From: Globomyces pollinis-pini
Lineage: Eukaryota; Chytridiomycota; Chytridiomycetes; Rhizophydiales; Globomycetaceae
Assembly (NCBI GenBank): GCA_025399215.1
Contig: MU621334.1
Location: 1 to 25,030 of the forward strand
Length of the DNA stretch: 25,030 nt
Direction of reading: 5' to 3'
Position numbers and translations under genes: made by a program. The notes below the pieces were generated by a model. It was not told the origin of the DNA and did not search any database. It saw only the letters and a program-made list of their open reading frames with translations. The first letter of the stretch is position 1. Every line of letters starts with the position of its first letter. Shown here one piece after another: positions 9,694 through 18,438 of the stretch.

Positions 9694-10617
9694 ATGAAAG
9701 CACCAAGCAGGACAACAACCTTTGATTTGTTTGTAACTGCAAAGTGCTACCACATTGCTATGCTTTTACAGTTGAAAGTAAAACACGCCATCAGGCTAAA
9801 TGAGTGAGAGGATTGTATTTGTCATTCGACAACACAAGTGATTTCCAATAAGAATCTTTTATCTGGTATACGGTGTACTATAATCCTCAGGGTGATAGGT
9901 ATTAATATCCAATTCTTTGTCCAATTTCCCAAGATCCTCCTGTTTCTATTCCCAAATTCAATGATAGTTGAAGTTCAGTTGTTCATCATTCAAAAGTGTA
10001 ACCTCGTTTCGAGAAGATATCTATCTTTGACAACACTTGATGTAAAATACTTGGTCAACACACAGTAAGGGTTTTCTTTCTCTTCTAAAAATTGTCAGTT
10101 GGATGAAGAACTGCAAGTGGGGTTTCCTATTAAAACAATTTCAATGTCGTCATCTGCTTTTAGGTTCTAATACCCAAGCAGAGCTATCTCAAGAAGGTGC
10201 GGTGATTTGATGGTCCATATAAAGTTGCGATTTTTTTCAAGACTAGGGTTTAACTCTCTATTTATACAAGAGGACCATCAAATCACAGTACCTTCTTGAG
10301 GGAATCCACTGCCTCCAACTTATCATTCTGACTACTCAACCCATTCATATATCGAAATATTCAAACTGCTGGTACTCTGTCTTGCCATTTTCTCCTTCGT
10401 CAGATCTTTATATGAACTTCTGCTGTATTTTCTCTGGTTCTTTGAACCGGTGTTTGTGCTTGAATTTGATATGTTGTTCAAGTACAAACACCTGTTGAAG
10501 AACAAGGAAAACACTTGGAGGTTACTGTCGAAACCGAACATCAACATGAAGGATATGGGTGGAATACTAGCAAGATATCCATATGATCTTTGTATCAAGA
10601 CACATCTTCTGGAATGA
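9694..10617 (+). CDS. Hypothetical membrane protein with a foldback intron
   Basis: The model joins 9694..9777, 9811..10064, 10099..10196 and 10301..10617 (250 aa; exons sum to 753 nt). Introns are 33, 34 and 104 nt. The 33-nt intron (9778-9810) removes an in-frame TGA at 9805. The product has hydrophobic stretches (IILRVIGINIQFFVQF; IEIFKLLVLCLAIFSFV; LLLYFLWFFEPVFV) and a basic tail. I do not recognise a family. The two larger exons have protein-like composition and all junctions keep frame, but two acceptors end in GAG rather than the usual TAG, so the model is tentative. Its ATG is only 21 bp from the ATG of the divergent F-box gene. Confidence 0.45.
10188..10300. repeat. 29-bp inverted repeat coinciding with a 104-nt intron (introner/MITE-like)
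   Basis: Left arm 10188-10216 (ctcaagaaggtgcggtgatt...) and right arm 10272-10300 are complementary over 29 bp with two non-Watson-Crick positions (one G-T, one G-A), around a 55-nt loop. Splicing from the GT at 10197, inside the left arm, to the AG at 10299-10300, the very end of the right arm, joins GAAG to GGAAT in frame. The inverted repeats therefore carry both splice sites, as in introners derived from DNA transposons. I see no second copy in the window and no clear target-site duplication. Confidence 0.55.
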
Positions 10618-10869
10618 ATTAGACTACAGTACCTTTGTGGTACTAAGATGCAAGAGCGAGTATTATCAGTGAATGCTTTGACCTTATTGTAATAAATGTA
10701 AATACATACTGGATCTAATATAGTTACTGTTCAATATTAAGAGATGCAATGAAGTGATGATTTTCATCTCTCAACCCTAATCCATCAAATTTATTTGTTC
10801 AACAAAATTACAAGTAAATCCAGTAGTTGAATACGTTACCAAACACAATTAAATCCGTTACCAAATACC
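10618..10869. other. Intergenic: LYS4 promoter region
   Basis: About 250 bp of AT-rich sequence between the stop of the hypothetical membrane protein and the LYS4 ATG. Apart from the AACCCTAA box at 10773-10780 I see no gene or repeat. Confidence 0.6.
10773..10780 (+). promoter_or_regulatory. Telobox-like AACCCTAA upstream of LYS4
   Basis: AACCCTAA lies 90-97 bp upstream of the LYS4 ATG at 10870, nearly the same spacing as the palindromic version upstream of GLDC. A regulatory role is inferred from motif and position only. Confidence 0.35.
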
Positions 10870-13281
10870 ATGATAATATTCAAAAGATACTCTCATTCTC
10901 AAACAAGAATTGAAAAAATTATACAGAAATTCACTAAAAGTGTTAATGTCAGTCAAGGCGATTTTATTTCAATAACCCCACATAGAGTAATGACTCATGA
11001 TAACACTGCAGGTAATGGATGTCAAATTTGATAATTTTAGGTATATACTATCGGTTAAACTAATTATTACTTAGGTATTTCTATTAAAACTAATCCATTC
11101 AAGCTGTCATGCAAAAGTAACCTTCATTCTATCTTATCCTTAGATTCTCTTCCATTGGTGCTCCAAAGTTTCATAACCCAAATCAAGTTGTATTCACACT
11201 CGATCACGATGTCCAGAATAAATCAGAAGCTGTAATCTCTCCCAAACGTAATCATTAGAATATTCGAAAATATTCAAATATTGAATCATTTGCTAAACTA
11301 CATCGCGTCGACTTTTATCCCGCTGGTCGTGGTATTGGACATCAGATTATGGTTGAAGAAGGGTATGCTTTTCCAAATACTCTCGCCGTCGCTTCTGATT
11401 CCCATTCTAATATGTACGGTGGTATAGGTTGCTTAGGAACTCCAATTGTTCGTACCGATGCTGCTGCTATATGGGCTACTGGTAGAACCTGGTGGCAAAT
11501 CCCTTCTGTCGTCCGTGTTGCCCTGTTAAATAAACCTGCTTTAGGTGTTACTGGGAAGGATATTATCGTATCTCTTTGTGCTCTGTTTTCAGATGATCAG
11601 GTTCTGAATTGTGCAGTCGAATTCGTTGGAAATGGTAAGTTTGAATAACAAAAACCTCTGACAATCGAATCTAAAAAATAACTTGTTTCTTACTAGCGCT
11701 GTGGTGTTTGGCTTTTGGTATTGCAGCTCATCTTTGCAAACCAATCTCTTACAGCCATAAAAGTGTGCAATGTACAGACCTGATTCATATTTTCCTCCGG
11801 GTTTCAACTAATTATTCTAGGTAAACGCAAAACATTTCATTCTAGGTATCCAGCATCTATCAATCGATGACCGTCTTACCATCGCCAATATGACAACCGA
11901 ATGGGGTGCGCTAGCTGGTGTCTTTCCTGTCGATAACCATACTATTCAATGGCTCAAGGACCGAAAACAAAAATTAAAAACATTCTACCCAACTGGTCAT
12001 GATCGTATCAATACTTACTCTATCGATAAATTAATACAAAATCCTATTGAAGCCGATGAAAATGCTTTTTATGCTAAAACCTTAACTTTGGATTTATCAA
12101 CTGTATCACCTTATATTTCTGGCCCAAATTCCGTTAAAATAGCTACACCAGCCATGGAGCTTGAATCCAAAAAAATCAAGATTGATAAAGTATGTTTACT
12201 CGAATTTACACTAGGCCTATTTGGTATCATGTACAAACTCTAGAGCATCCGATATAATCGAAGCTGCAAATGCACTCCAAGGTAAAAAAGTCGCTCCCGG
12301 TGTGGAGTTTTACATTGCTGCTGCCTCTTCTGAAGTGCAAAACGATGTGGAGCTGAGTGGGCATTGGGGGACTTTGCTAGCAGCAGGCGCTAAGCCGTTA
12401 CCTGCCGGTTGTGGACCTTGCATTGGGCTTGGAACTGGTTTACTTGAAGATGGGCAAGTGGGTATATCCGCTACCAACCGTATTTTTTTTTATTGGCTAA
12501 TTTTAGGTAATTATAAGGGTCGTATGGGGTCACCAAAAGCCTTGGCTTATTTGGCATCACCAGCCGTAGTCGCTTGTTCAGCTGTTTCTGGATATATTCG
12601 TGCACCACCAAATACTCAACCGCAATCCAAACCAATTACGACATTTGAAATCCATACTCCACCCGAACTCAAATCCACAAAACCAACTGAAACCGTGGCA
12701 GGTTTCGATCCTCTACTTACTGGTGAACTCCTCTTCTGTGATGCTGACAATCTCAACACCGAGTATTAGTTTTCTCATTAATCATAGTGGCATCTACCCT
12801 GGAAAATACACATACCAAGATGACCTTACCCCGGAACAAATGGCACTCGTAGCTATGGAAAACTATGATCCAAACTTTGTCAATATCCGCAAAAAAGTAA
12901 TCCCTACTTTTTTAACCATAGAACGATATTTTGGTGGCAGGGTATAGTTTCGGTAGTGGGTCATCACGAGAGCAAGCTGCGACTGCACTTCTTCATGCAG
13001 GGATCAAACTAGTCATTGCTGGATCCTTTTCCGAAACCTTCAAACGAAATGCCATCAATAATGGACTTCTTGTACTTGAATCGACTGCATTACTAACATA
13101 TCTACGTGAACGGTTCGACAAGATCCCAACTCGACGAACTGGGTTGATTAGTAAAGTTGATCTTGTTGGTGGTCAACTTGATGTTGATGGAGTGACATTC
13201 AATATCCCTGCTGTTGGTACGGCTGCACAAGAACTTATTGTTGAAGGAGGATTGGAAAATTGGGTCAAGAATCGAATTTAA
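10870..13281 (+). CDS. LYS4: Homoaconitase, mitochondrial (lysine biosynthesis)
   Basis: Exons 10870..11011, 11104..11116, 11144..11231, 11259..11634, 11846..12189, 12215..12479, 12507..12762, 12788..12896 and 12922..13281 sum to 1953 nt (650 aa). The enzyme is the 4Fe-4S homoaconitase of the alpha-aminoadipate pathway, a fungal hallmark. In order: a basic presequence-like start, [80 protein letters not shown], the cluster cysteine in SCTNSRASD, the pair in [44 protein letters not shown] and [18 protein letters not shown]. Intron lengths are 92 (29+34+29), 27, 27, 211, 25, 27, 25 and 25 nt. The second exon is only 13 nt. AATAAA overlaps the stop. It converges on the BTB gene with 94 bp between. 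Confidence 0.96.
11012..11103 (+). other. LYS4 intron 1: three abutting mini-introns (29+34+29 nt)
   Basis: The 92 nt removed between GCAG and CTGTCATG divide exactly into 11012-11040, 11041-11074 and 11075-11103. Each begins with GTA(A/T) and ends with AG, and each has an A/T-rich TAAT-containing stretch before the AG (gataattttag, aaactaattattacttag, aaactaatccattcaag). No exon sequence lies between the units. Removing them one at a time would regenerate a donor each time. Confidence 0.6.
11635..11845 (+). other. LYS4 intron 4: 211 nt, composite, possible intronic RNA
   Basis: This is the longest intron in the window. It starts with a consensus GTAAGT. Its last 25 nt (11821-11845) form a complete mini-intron (GTAAACG...TTCTAG) directly after another TTCTAG. 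Inside, TTGGTATTGCA (11715-11725) pairs with TGCAAACCAA (11735-11744) with one bulge, and AUAAAA, which fits an H-box (ANANNA), follows about 13 nt later. I see no convincing ACA end, so a snoRNA is only a possibility. Confidence 0.4.
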
Positions 13282-13375
13282 TAAAATATTGAAACTGATC
13301 TTGTACTGTTATTCTGAATTGCATTGTACTTGATTAAAATGAAATAAGTAAGTTGAATTAGTTTATTTGTTTAAT

Positions 13376-14335
13376 CTAAGTCAATACAAAGATATCATGA
13401 ACAAGTTGAGTTTTTGAATCATTTAAAATAGTAGCTGTAACAACTTTTGGTAAAGTGAATTCCAATTCCCAACCAATTAAAAAGACCAAACCAATGCCAA
13501 TTAAATTATCTTCAATACCTAATCTACGATCCACAAAATTCAATTTTTGTTTATCACTTCGTAACACTTTAATACGAAAAGGAATCCAAGATAAACGTTG
13601 TTCTTCTTTATTATCTTCTAAACCTGTGATTGCCATACAATTTGTTTGTAATTTTTTATTTGTTATATTGGATTGAATTTGATTGTTAATATTAAAATTT
13701 GATTGAAATGAATTTATAAAATCATCTTTTGATCCTGGTGGTGCAGCTAAAGAATATCAATACTTTTTTCGTATCATTTCATACCTAAAAAAATAATAAA
13801 ATCAATCTATAACCATTTTACCTACGAAATATTTTCCAAAATCTTTCCAAAATGATTTTGAACTTTGTATTGAATTCAATGCTTCTGGTATACCAATCAC
13901 ATTACCCTTTAAATCAATTTGAAATTTAAAATCATGAATTTGATTATAAATAATTAATTGAATCATATCATTAAATCTACATGCCATCATACAATTAATA
14001 CTATCTTTGAATAAACTTGCAGTATCAAATTCATTTCCAATCATTCCTGGTATAAATTCAATTTGTTGTTGTTGTATGACATCATGTAATTTAAAATAAT
14101 TGATTTCAATCCAGATTGAATTCCAACTCGTTTGATTTGATATAGTTAAATATTGAGTACGATAATATTCTAAAATCAAAGTAAATAATTTTGGATTTCG
14201 ATCTAAAAATATGGATTTGTTTTCTAGTTTGGTAAAGTATGTTCCTAATAATGAATTGGGAATCGACGTTAATGTTTTTCGATACGTTTTAAATAGTTGC
14301 CCACTGACTTGTAGCTCTACAATGTCATCTTCCAT
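13376..14335 (-). CDS. BTB/POZ (T1, KCTD-like) domain protein
   Basis: The model is complement of 13376..13746 and 13822..14335 (294 aa). Residues about 5-100 look like a T1-type BTB domain: IVELQVSGQLFKTYRKTL, SLLGTYF, then IFLDRNPKLFTLILEYYRTQ, matching the family pattern of a LNVGG-like strand, threshold loop and DRDPxxFxxILxYxR segment. KCTD-type proteins oligomerise and often act as cullin-3 adaptors; that role is inferred. The C-terminal 150 residues are not recognised. An in-frame TGA upstream fixes the ATG at 14335. The exons are joined by a 75-nt segment that splits into two abutting GT...AG units (37 and 38 nt), giving YFVA|APPGSKDDF in frame. Confidence 0.75.
13747..13821 (-). other. 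BTB gene intron: two abutting mini-introns (37+38 nt)
   Basis: On the minus strand 13821-13785 runs from GTAAAATGG to TTTTTTTAG, and 13784-13747 runs from GTATGAAATG to ATTCTTTAG, with no base between them. The outer junction is in phase 1 and yields an uninterrupted frame. Confidence 0.55.
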
Positions 14336-14627
14336 GTTCAACGTTATGGAATTTCAATTTTTTTTTTGTAAAGAATCTAATCAAGTATCGTAAATAACGC
14401 GATTCTTACATCTTTGTAGTGGTATATGATTGTGATAATACACGAGATAATTGATTCATTCTGACCAATAACAGTCATACGTGTTCTGAAGATATGTCTC
14501 TGTTAAGAACGTTCAAGGTAACTCAGTAAATAATGAATGAAAGAGTCATTGAACTTCTATCATTCTTGTGTTGAACAACAATGGAATTGGAATTTGATAC
14601 ATGCAAGCATTTATTCCAAAGTTCAAG
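14336..14627. other. Intergenic between HIT and BTB genes
   Basis: About 290 bp between the HIT stop and the BTB start on the minus strand. It should contain the BTB promoter. I see no gene, repeat or structured element in it. Confidence 0.6.
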
Positions 14628-15117
14628 TTACAATTTGGAGATTTTCTCAACTAATGATTCACAAATGGTTTTCAATTCATCTTGAGTTGGTTTTTGAGTA
14701 TTCCATTGGATACCTAAACCACCATTGACGTCTTTAGGAATGACATGGAAATGAACATGATCAACTAACAATTCAAATTGATTGATTCTTTTACCTTCTT
14801 GATGAGCTAATCTTCCATTATTTTGTAAAATATTATAATTTTCGGCACCTAATGCCAAAGCAATCTTTTTAGCAATTGGTAATAAATCAGCTAAACTTTC
14901 ATCAGGCAATTGATGCATTTTTTGAGCATGAACTAATTTCAATTAAAAGGAATGATAATACATTTTGGAATGACTAATGCATGACCTTTGTTCAATGGAC
15001 CTATGGATGAACATTACCAAGTTGAATACCAATGTCTAAGAATGCATAAGATAATTCAGTTTCGAATAGTTTATGACTTGGAATTTCTCGCTTGATAATC
15101 TTACAAAACAAACACAT
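14628..15117 (-). CDS. HIT-family (HINT/HNT-like) nucleotide hydrolase
   Basis: The model is complement of 14628..14764, 14795..14932, 14962..15000 and 15030..15117 (133 aa). HIT proteins hydrolyse nucleotide phosphoramidates or dinucleoside polyphosphates through a histidine triad. The protein starts MCLFCKIIKREIPSHKLFET, continues AFLDIGPLNKGHALVIPK, NYNILQNNGRLAHQE|VDHVHFH, and contains the triad HVHFHVIP. The CxxC near the start and the GHALVIPK strand are typical of the HINT branch. Introns are 29, 29 and 30 nt and rejoin conserved motifs exactly; the 30-nt one has no stop and is a multiple of three. The ATG at 15117 gives the normal family N-terminus. Confidence 0.95.
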
Positions 15118-15553
15118 TTTTTTTTACAAAGTTTTTACTTTGAATTTCAATGGAATATAAACGGACTTGAGTTGGAAATTTGAATGATTTAAAGACGATT
15201 TTAAAAGATTTGATTTCAAAATGACTACGTTAATCAAATAACTTTAAGCAAAGATTGATAAAGAAACCAGAATTACAAAACAACCTGATTATAGATTTAG
15301 TCGATTTTAGTTGATGATTTAGTGACTAATGATTTGTTGGTGTTCTACCTGCTGAATTTCCTTTTTCCTTAACACGTACCAAGTGTGTTACGTTAGTTAT
15401 GAGAGGTAGCAGGAACTCTCTGAATGATCATCACCTTGTTCACCACAGCAAGGTTTAATCCACTCATTTTCATTTGTTGTCTTTAAACTCAGCTTAAACG
15501 CCACGCGTTCAACAAACAACAACCAATTCTCGTTATTTACTTCCCCCTGTTTG
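15118..15553. other. Divergent promoter region between HIT and the glycosyltransferase
   Basis: About 436 bp of AT-rich DNA between two divergent starts. It should carry both promoters. I see a poly-A/T tract next to the HIT start and only short imperfect inverted repeats (ACAC...GTGT near 15375-15390); no gene is supported. Confidence 0.6.
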
Positions 15554-17117
15554 ATGAACTCTGACAATAGCTATTCCATTCCACTAGGTGACTCTCGTAA
15601 TAATTTCGAATTCCGTAATCGATTCAATCAACATAAAAATGATACTGGTGGTTGGGTAAAGAATTTGGATCCAAATAATTTCAAAATGCCAGAGATTCAA
15701 ATCCCTGATTCTGTTGCTCAATATATTCCATACTATAGAAAGAATAAGAAGAATGATGATAAGCTCGCTATTTGTTATGCTCTTGGGTTAATGTTGATTG
15801 GTATTGGGATCGTCTTATTCGCGACCAGAGGAAATGCAACTCAAATCGTCACTGAATCGGATTCTGTGATTCTAGATGCTGTTGCTGATGTTGCTCCTGT
15901 ATCAGAGCATTCTAATCAGATTGATACAAAAGGTCAACAGGTTGATGTTACCATGATCGAAAATTCTCTTATTAGTGTCCCCACCAATCTAGCTCATCAT
16001 CAAGATGGGATTCCACAGAAGCATGAATCGTTATGGTATCAGTTGTTTAGCCATCATCGACCAGCAGATGCAATCAGTCCATTATTTGATGGAATAGCAG
16101 TCTCTCTAATCCTAAATTATGGTCATCATTATACTCTTGCACCATTTCAAAATTCGATTGGAACTTTTCTAAAACAAGTTCGAGATCTTCAAATTTCCAC
16201 CAATGATCAATCTACAAAATTTGTTGGATCCAAACTCATATCCACAGAAAACTTTAAAGTCACGATTCCAAAGTTATCTCAATTAGAAATTTATTTCAAT
16301 TCCCTTCAACAATTTGCTAAAAATTTCCCAGAGGATGATTGGTATATTCAAACTGATGAAGGTAATTTTTTTAAATAACCTTTTAGATACATTTATTTTT
16401 ATGGAGAATTTACGTCAAGTATTGGAAACATTTAAATCAGAGTCCCCATTAATCATTCACAATTTAGATTTACCTCCTGAAGGTACTAGTACTGAATCTA
16501 CCAAAAATGATGGTCACTTTCCAATTACAATCTTTTCCCGTGCTGCAATGAAAATTATTGAACAACAAGATATTTCAAAATGTTTAATGAAATATGAATA
16601 CTTAACAGATCTTTCATCAATTTTATTCAAATGTTTATCTAAATGGGGAATTAGACCAATTGCTGAATCTACTCTTCATGATTCCTCTCCTTCCGATGAT
16701 TTTGCTTGGCCTGCTGATCCATGTGAAGAACCTTTATCGGTATCTCGTTTAACTGAACGACAAATGCAACACATGTATAATTTACAACCAACCGTCAACA
16801 AATGCTCCAATGGGAATCCACTCAAATGGCATGCAAAAACAAATTATGGAGATTTATTTACTTATTTTTTTAATGGTGTTACTAGTACTCCTGGAATTGA
16901 TCGTCACAGTGCTTCAACTGATTTCATTGTAAAGAAGAGTGGTGCAGAATGTTTACGATTTTGTGTTGATCATCATAGTTGTGTTAGTTGGACTTTTACT
17001 GACAAAAAGTGTTATTTTAGTGATAACCTTGGTATAGCTATTCCATCTTCCGAAGTTGTTAGTGGTGTCTTAAGTGCAAGATATCGATGTGATCCAAAAT
17101 CTGAACTCGAACAATAA
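15554..17117 (+). CDS. Type II membrane GT31-like (fringe/C1GALT-type) glycosyltransferase with C-terminal PAN domain
   Basis: Exons 15554..16361 and 16387..17117 encode 512 aa; the intron is 25 nt. A polar N-terminal tail of about 70 residues precedes one membrane segment (LAICYALGLMLIGIGIVLFA, about 71-90), as in Golgi type II transferases. A lumenal domain follows with WYIQTDEDTFIFMENLRQVL; TDED at 267-270 is split by the intron and corresponds to the metal-binding DDD of fringe and core-1 galactosyltransferases. FPITIFSRAAMKII fits the family's acceptor-loop region. The last 75-80 residues hold a cysteine-rich PAN/apple-like module (AECLRFCVDHHSCVSWTFTD, then KKCYF). The acceptor and the sugar are unknown. 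AATAAA overlaps the stop codon. Confidence 0.7.
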
Positions 17118-17174
17118 ATTACTTATTATTCAGTGACAAACATGTATTGTAATTAAAATATTCATTGATAATTA

Positions 17175-17462
17175 ATGTATCAAGATTTTGAATCAAAAAT
17201 AAATTCTATTGTGCATTACATAGGAATGAATAATGGTACTTTAAATACACAGACATTGCAATTGGAGGAACCGAGATCTACGCATTTTATTTCTATGTCT
17301 ACTGGAATAGATTATATACCTTATAGTATGGAATCTAGAGAAATAAGTAAATTACTCTTTATATTAAAGACTATATTTCCTTATGAAGATTTATTAAGAT
17401 TCTTTATTAGAAGTTGTTCTACTTTCTTAGTGTATTATTTGAGTAAAGTCCAAAAAATTTGA
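17175..17462 (+). CDS. Small hypothetical protein
   Basis: A 95-codon ATG-initiated frame starts 57 bp after the glycosyltransferase stop. It ends in a hydrophobic, basic stretch (LLRFFIRSCSTFLVYYLSKV). I recognise no family. The frame is intronless and could be real, a 3'-UTR frame of the upstream gene, or chance in AT-rich DNA. Confidence 0.25.
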   Translation: MYQDFESKINSIVHYIGMNNGTLNTQTLQLEEPRSTHFISMSTGIDYIPYSMESREISKLLFILKTIFPYEDLLRFFIRSCSTFLVYYLSKVQKI

Positions 17463-18172
17463 TTAGTCATTGTACTATGGTCTGAAGCTTTTTGTCGCAC
17501 TGAGTTCTTACAATACGCAATAACGTATAGAGTGATAGATTCGAATAACATCTGCAAGACCCTTGATCATCTCAAAGCCATTCATCTTCACTATTATTCA
17601 GTATCTATTTCAGTAATTTAAGGTTGTAGCGCGTTTATATTAACAACCCAATCAAGATTAAGCAACCCTTGCTCTCTCGAAGCAGACAAGGGTTGGCAGA
17701 ACACGAGCATAGCCTCGTGTTGGAAGAGAAATGTATTCATCAGTGGAATGAAACAACCTGAATTAGAAGTATACTATTGTCTTCTAGCTTATCCACCACT
17801 ACTAAACATTTATTTGTTTCTCAATAACACATTCCATTACAAGGTTGAGGACTGAGAGGAAAAAATCCGGCATATGACTTGTCTTTGATCCTGAGTAAAA
17901 TAATTTGTTTAGTCGCAGGTTGTTCTTGCAACCATATTTTTCCTTCTCTTCAACAGTCCAGTTTGTCTAAATACCATTCAACCAAACAGAGTTAGAAACT
18001 GACCAACTCTTTTTCAACAGAAAGCATCGATCTGTGTCCATTCCTGCTAATTTCTTCATTATCCCATTGCTTTTCCAGTAGCTGTTCAATAAGAGTAAGT
18101 TTGTCCTGTAGTTTATTCTTAAAATTGAAAAATGAAATTCTGAGTAATTTTTTTCTCCAAAATCAAAACAGA
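17463..18172. other. Intergenic, about 0.7 kb, with a hairpin cluster
   Basis: This is the longest gap without a coding model. I see no long open frame with protein-like content on either strand. It is locally less AT-rich than its surroundings around 17620-17730, where three stem-loops lie in a row (see separate entry). The right end should contain the promoter of the complex I subunit gene. Confidence 0.6.
17622..17721 (+). ncRNA. Candidate structured RNA: three successive hairpins
   Basis: Stem 1: GGTTGT (17622-17627) with ACAACC (17643-17648). Stem 2: CAACCCTTG (17663-17671) with CAAGGGTTG (17687-17695), perfect 9 bp. Stem 3: AACACGAG (17700-17707) with CTCGTGTT (17714-17721), perfect 8 bp with a 6-nt loop. 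The cluster lies in a gene-free gap and is more GC-rich than its surroundings. I cannot match it to tRNA, 5S, U snRNA, SRP or RNase P motifs, and strand is arbitrary. Confidence 0.3.
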
Positions 18173-18395
18173 ATGTTTGGAGAGATTTCATCATTTATAT
18201 ACAAGAAACCAGTGATAGCCATTTCAATGGCCATGGGTATTGGAGGTCCATTGATGTTGGCTACTGTCTACCCTTCGCTTAGAGAAAAACGAGCTCGACC
18301 TCCAATGGAACCACTCTCATACCCTTGTAACATTTTATAATTAATTATTAGTGGTTATTCGTGAACGTACTCACCCTGCTGGATACGACGATTAA
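18173..18395 (+). CDS. NADH dehydrogenase (complex I) 9.5 kDa-like accessory subunit
   Basis: Exons 18173..18326 and 18352..18395 encode 65 aa, joined by a 25-nt intron. The order is a short amphipathic start (MFGEISSFIYKKPVIA), one membrane segment (ISMAMGIGGPLMLATVYPSL), a basic turn (REKRARPP), then MEPLSYPLVIRERTHPAGYDD. This matches the layout of the fungal complex I 9.5 kDa/NDUFA3-type subunit: KPA...GxxGPxxLxVxPxxR followed by PxPLTYP. Such subunits sit in the inner mitochondrial membrane arm of complex I. The ATG at 18173 gives a normal-length protein. The gene converges on NRDE2 with 43 bp between the stops. Confidence 0.7.
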
Positions 18396-18438
18396 ATAAA
18401 GAATATTCAAAATCAAAAATTATCAATATATGCAAAAT

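Noticed and set aside
9805..9807. In-frame TGA between two open segments, suggesting readthrough or recoding
   Set aside because: A 33-nt GT-AG segment (9778-9810) of normal size for this genome removes the TGA in phase 0, and TGA serves as a normal stop in NRDE2 (18439-18441).
10332..10598. 88-codon minus-strand frame
   Set aside because: It is antisense to the last exon of the better supported plus-strand model (10301-10617).
12221..12769. Separate genes or frameshifts in the LYS4 region, because the frame appears broken many times
   Set aside because: All breaks coincide with mini-introns whose removal restores conserved homoaconitase motifs; exons sum to 651 codons.
17870..17900. Resemblance of ggaaaaaatccggc to the RNase P RNA CR-I core
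   Set aside because: Only a loose match; I could not find the partner CR-V region or a P4 pairing.
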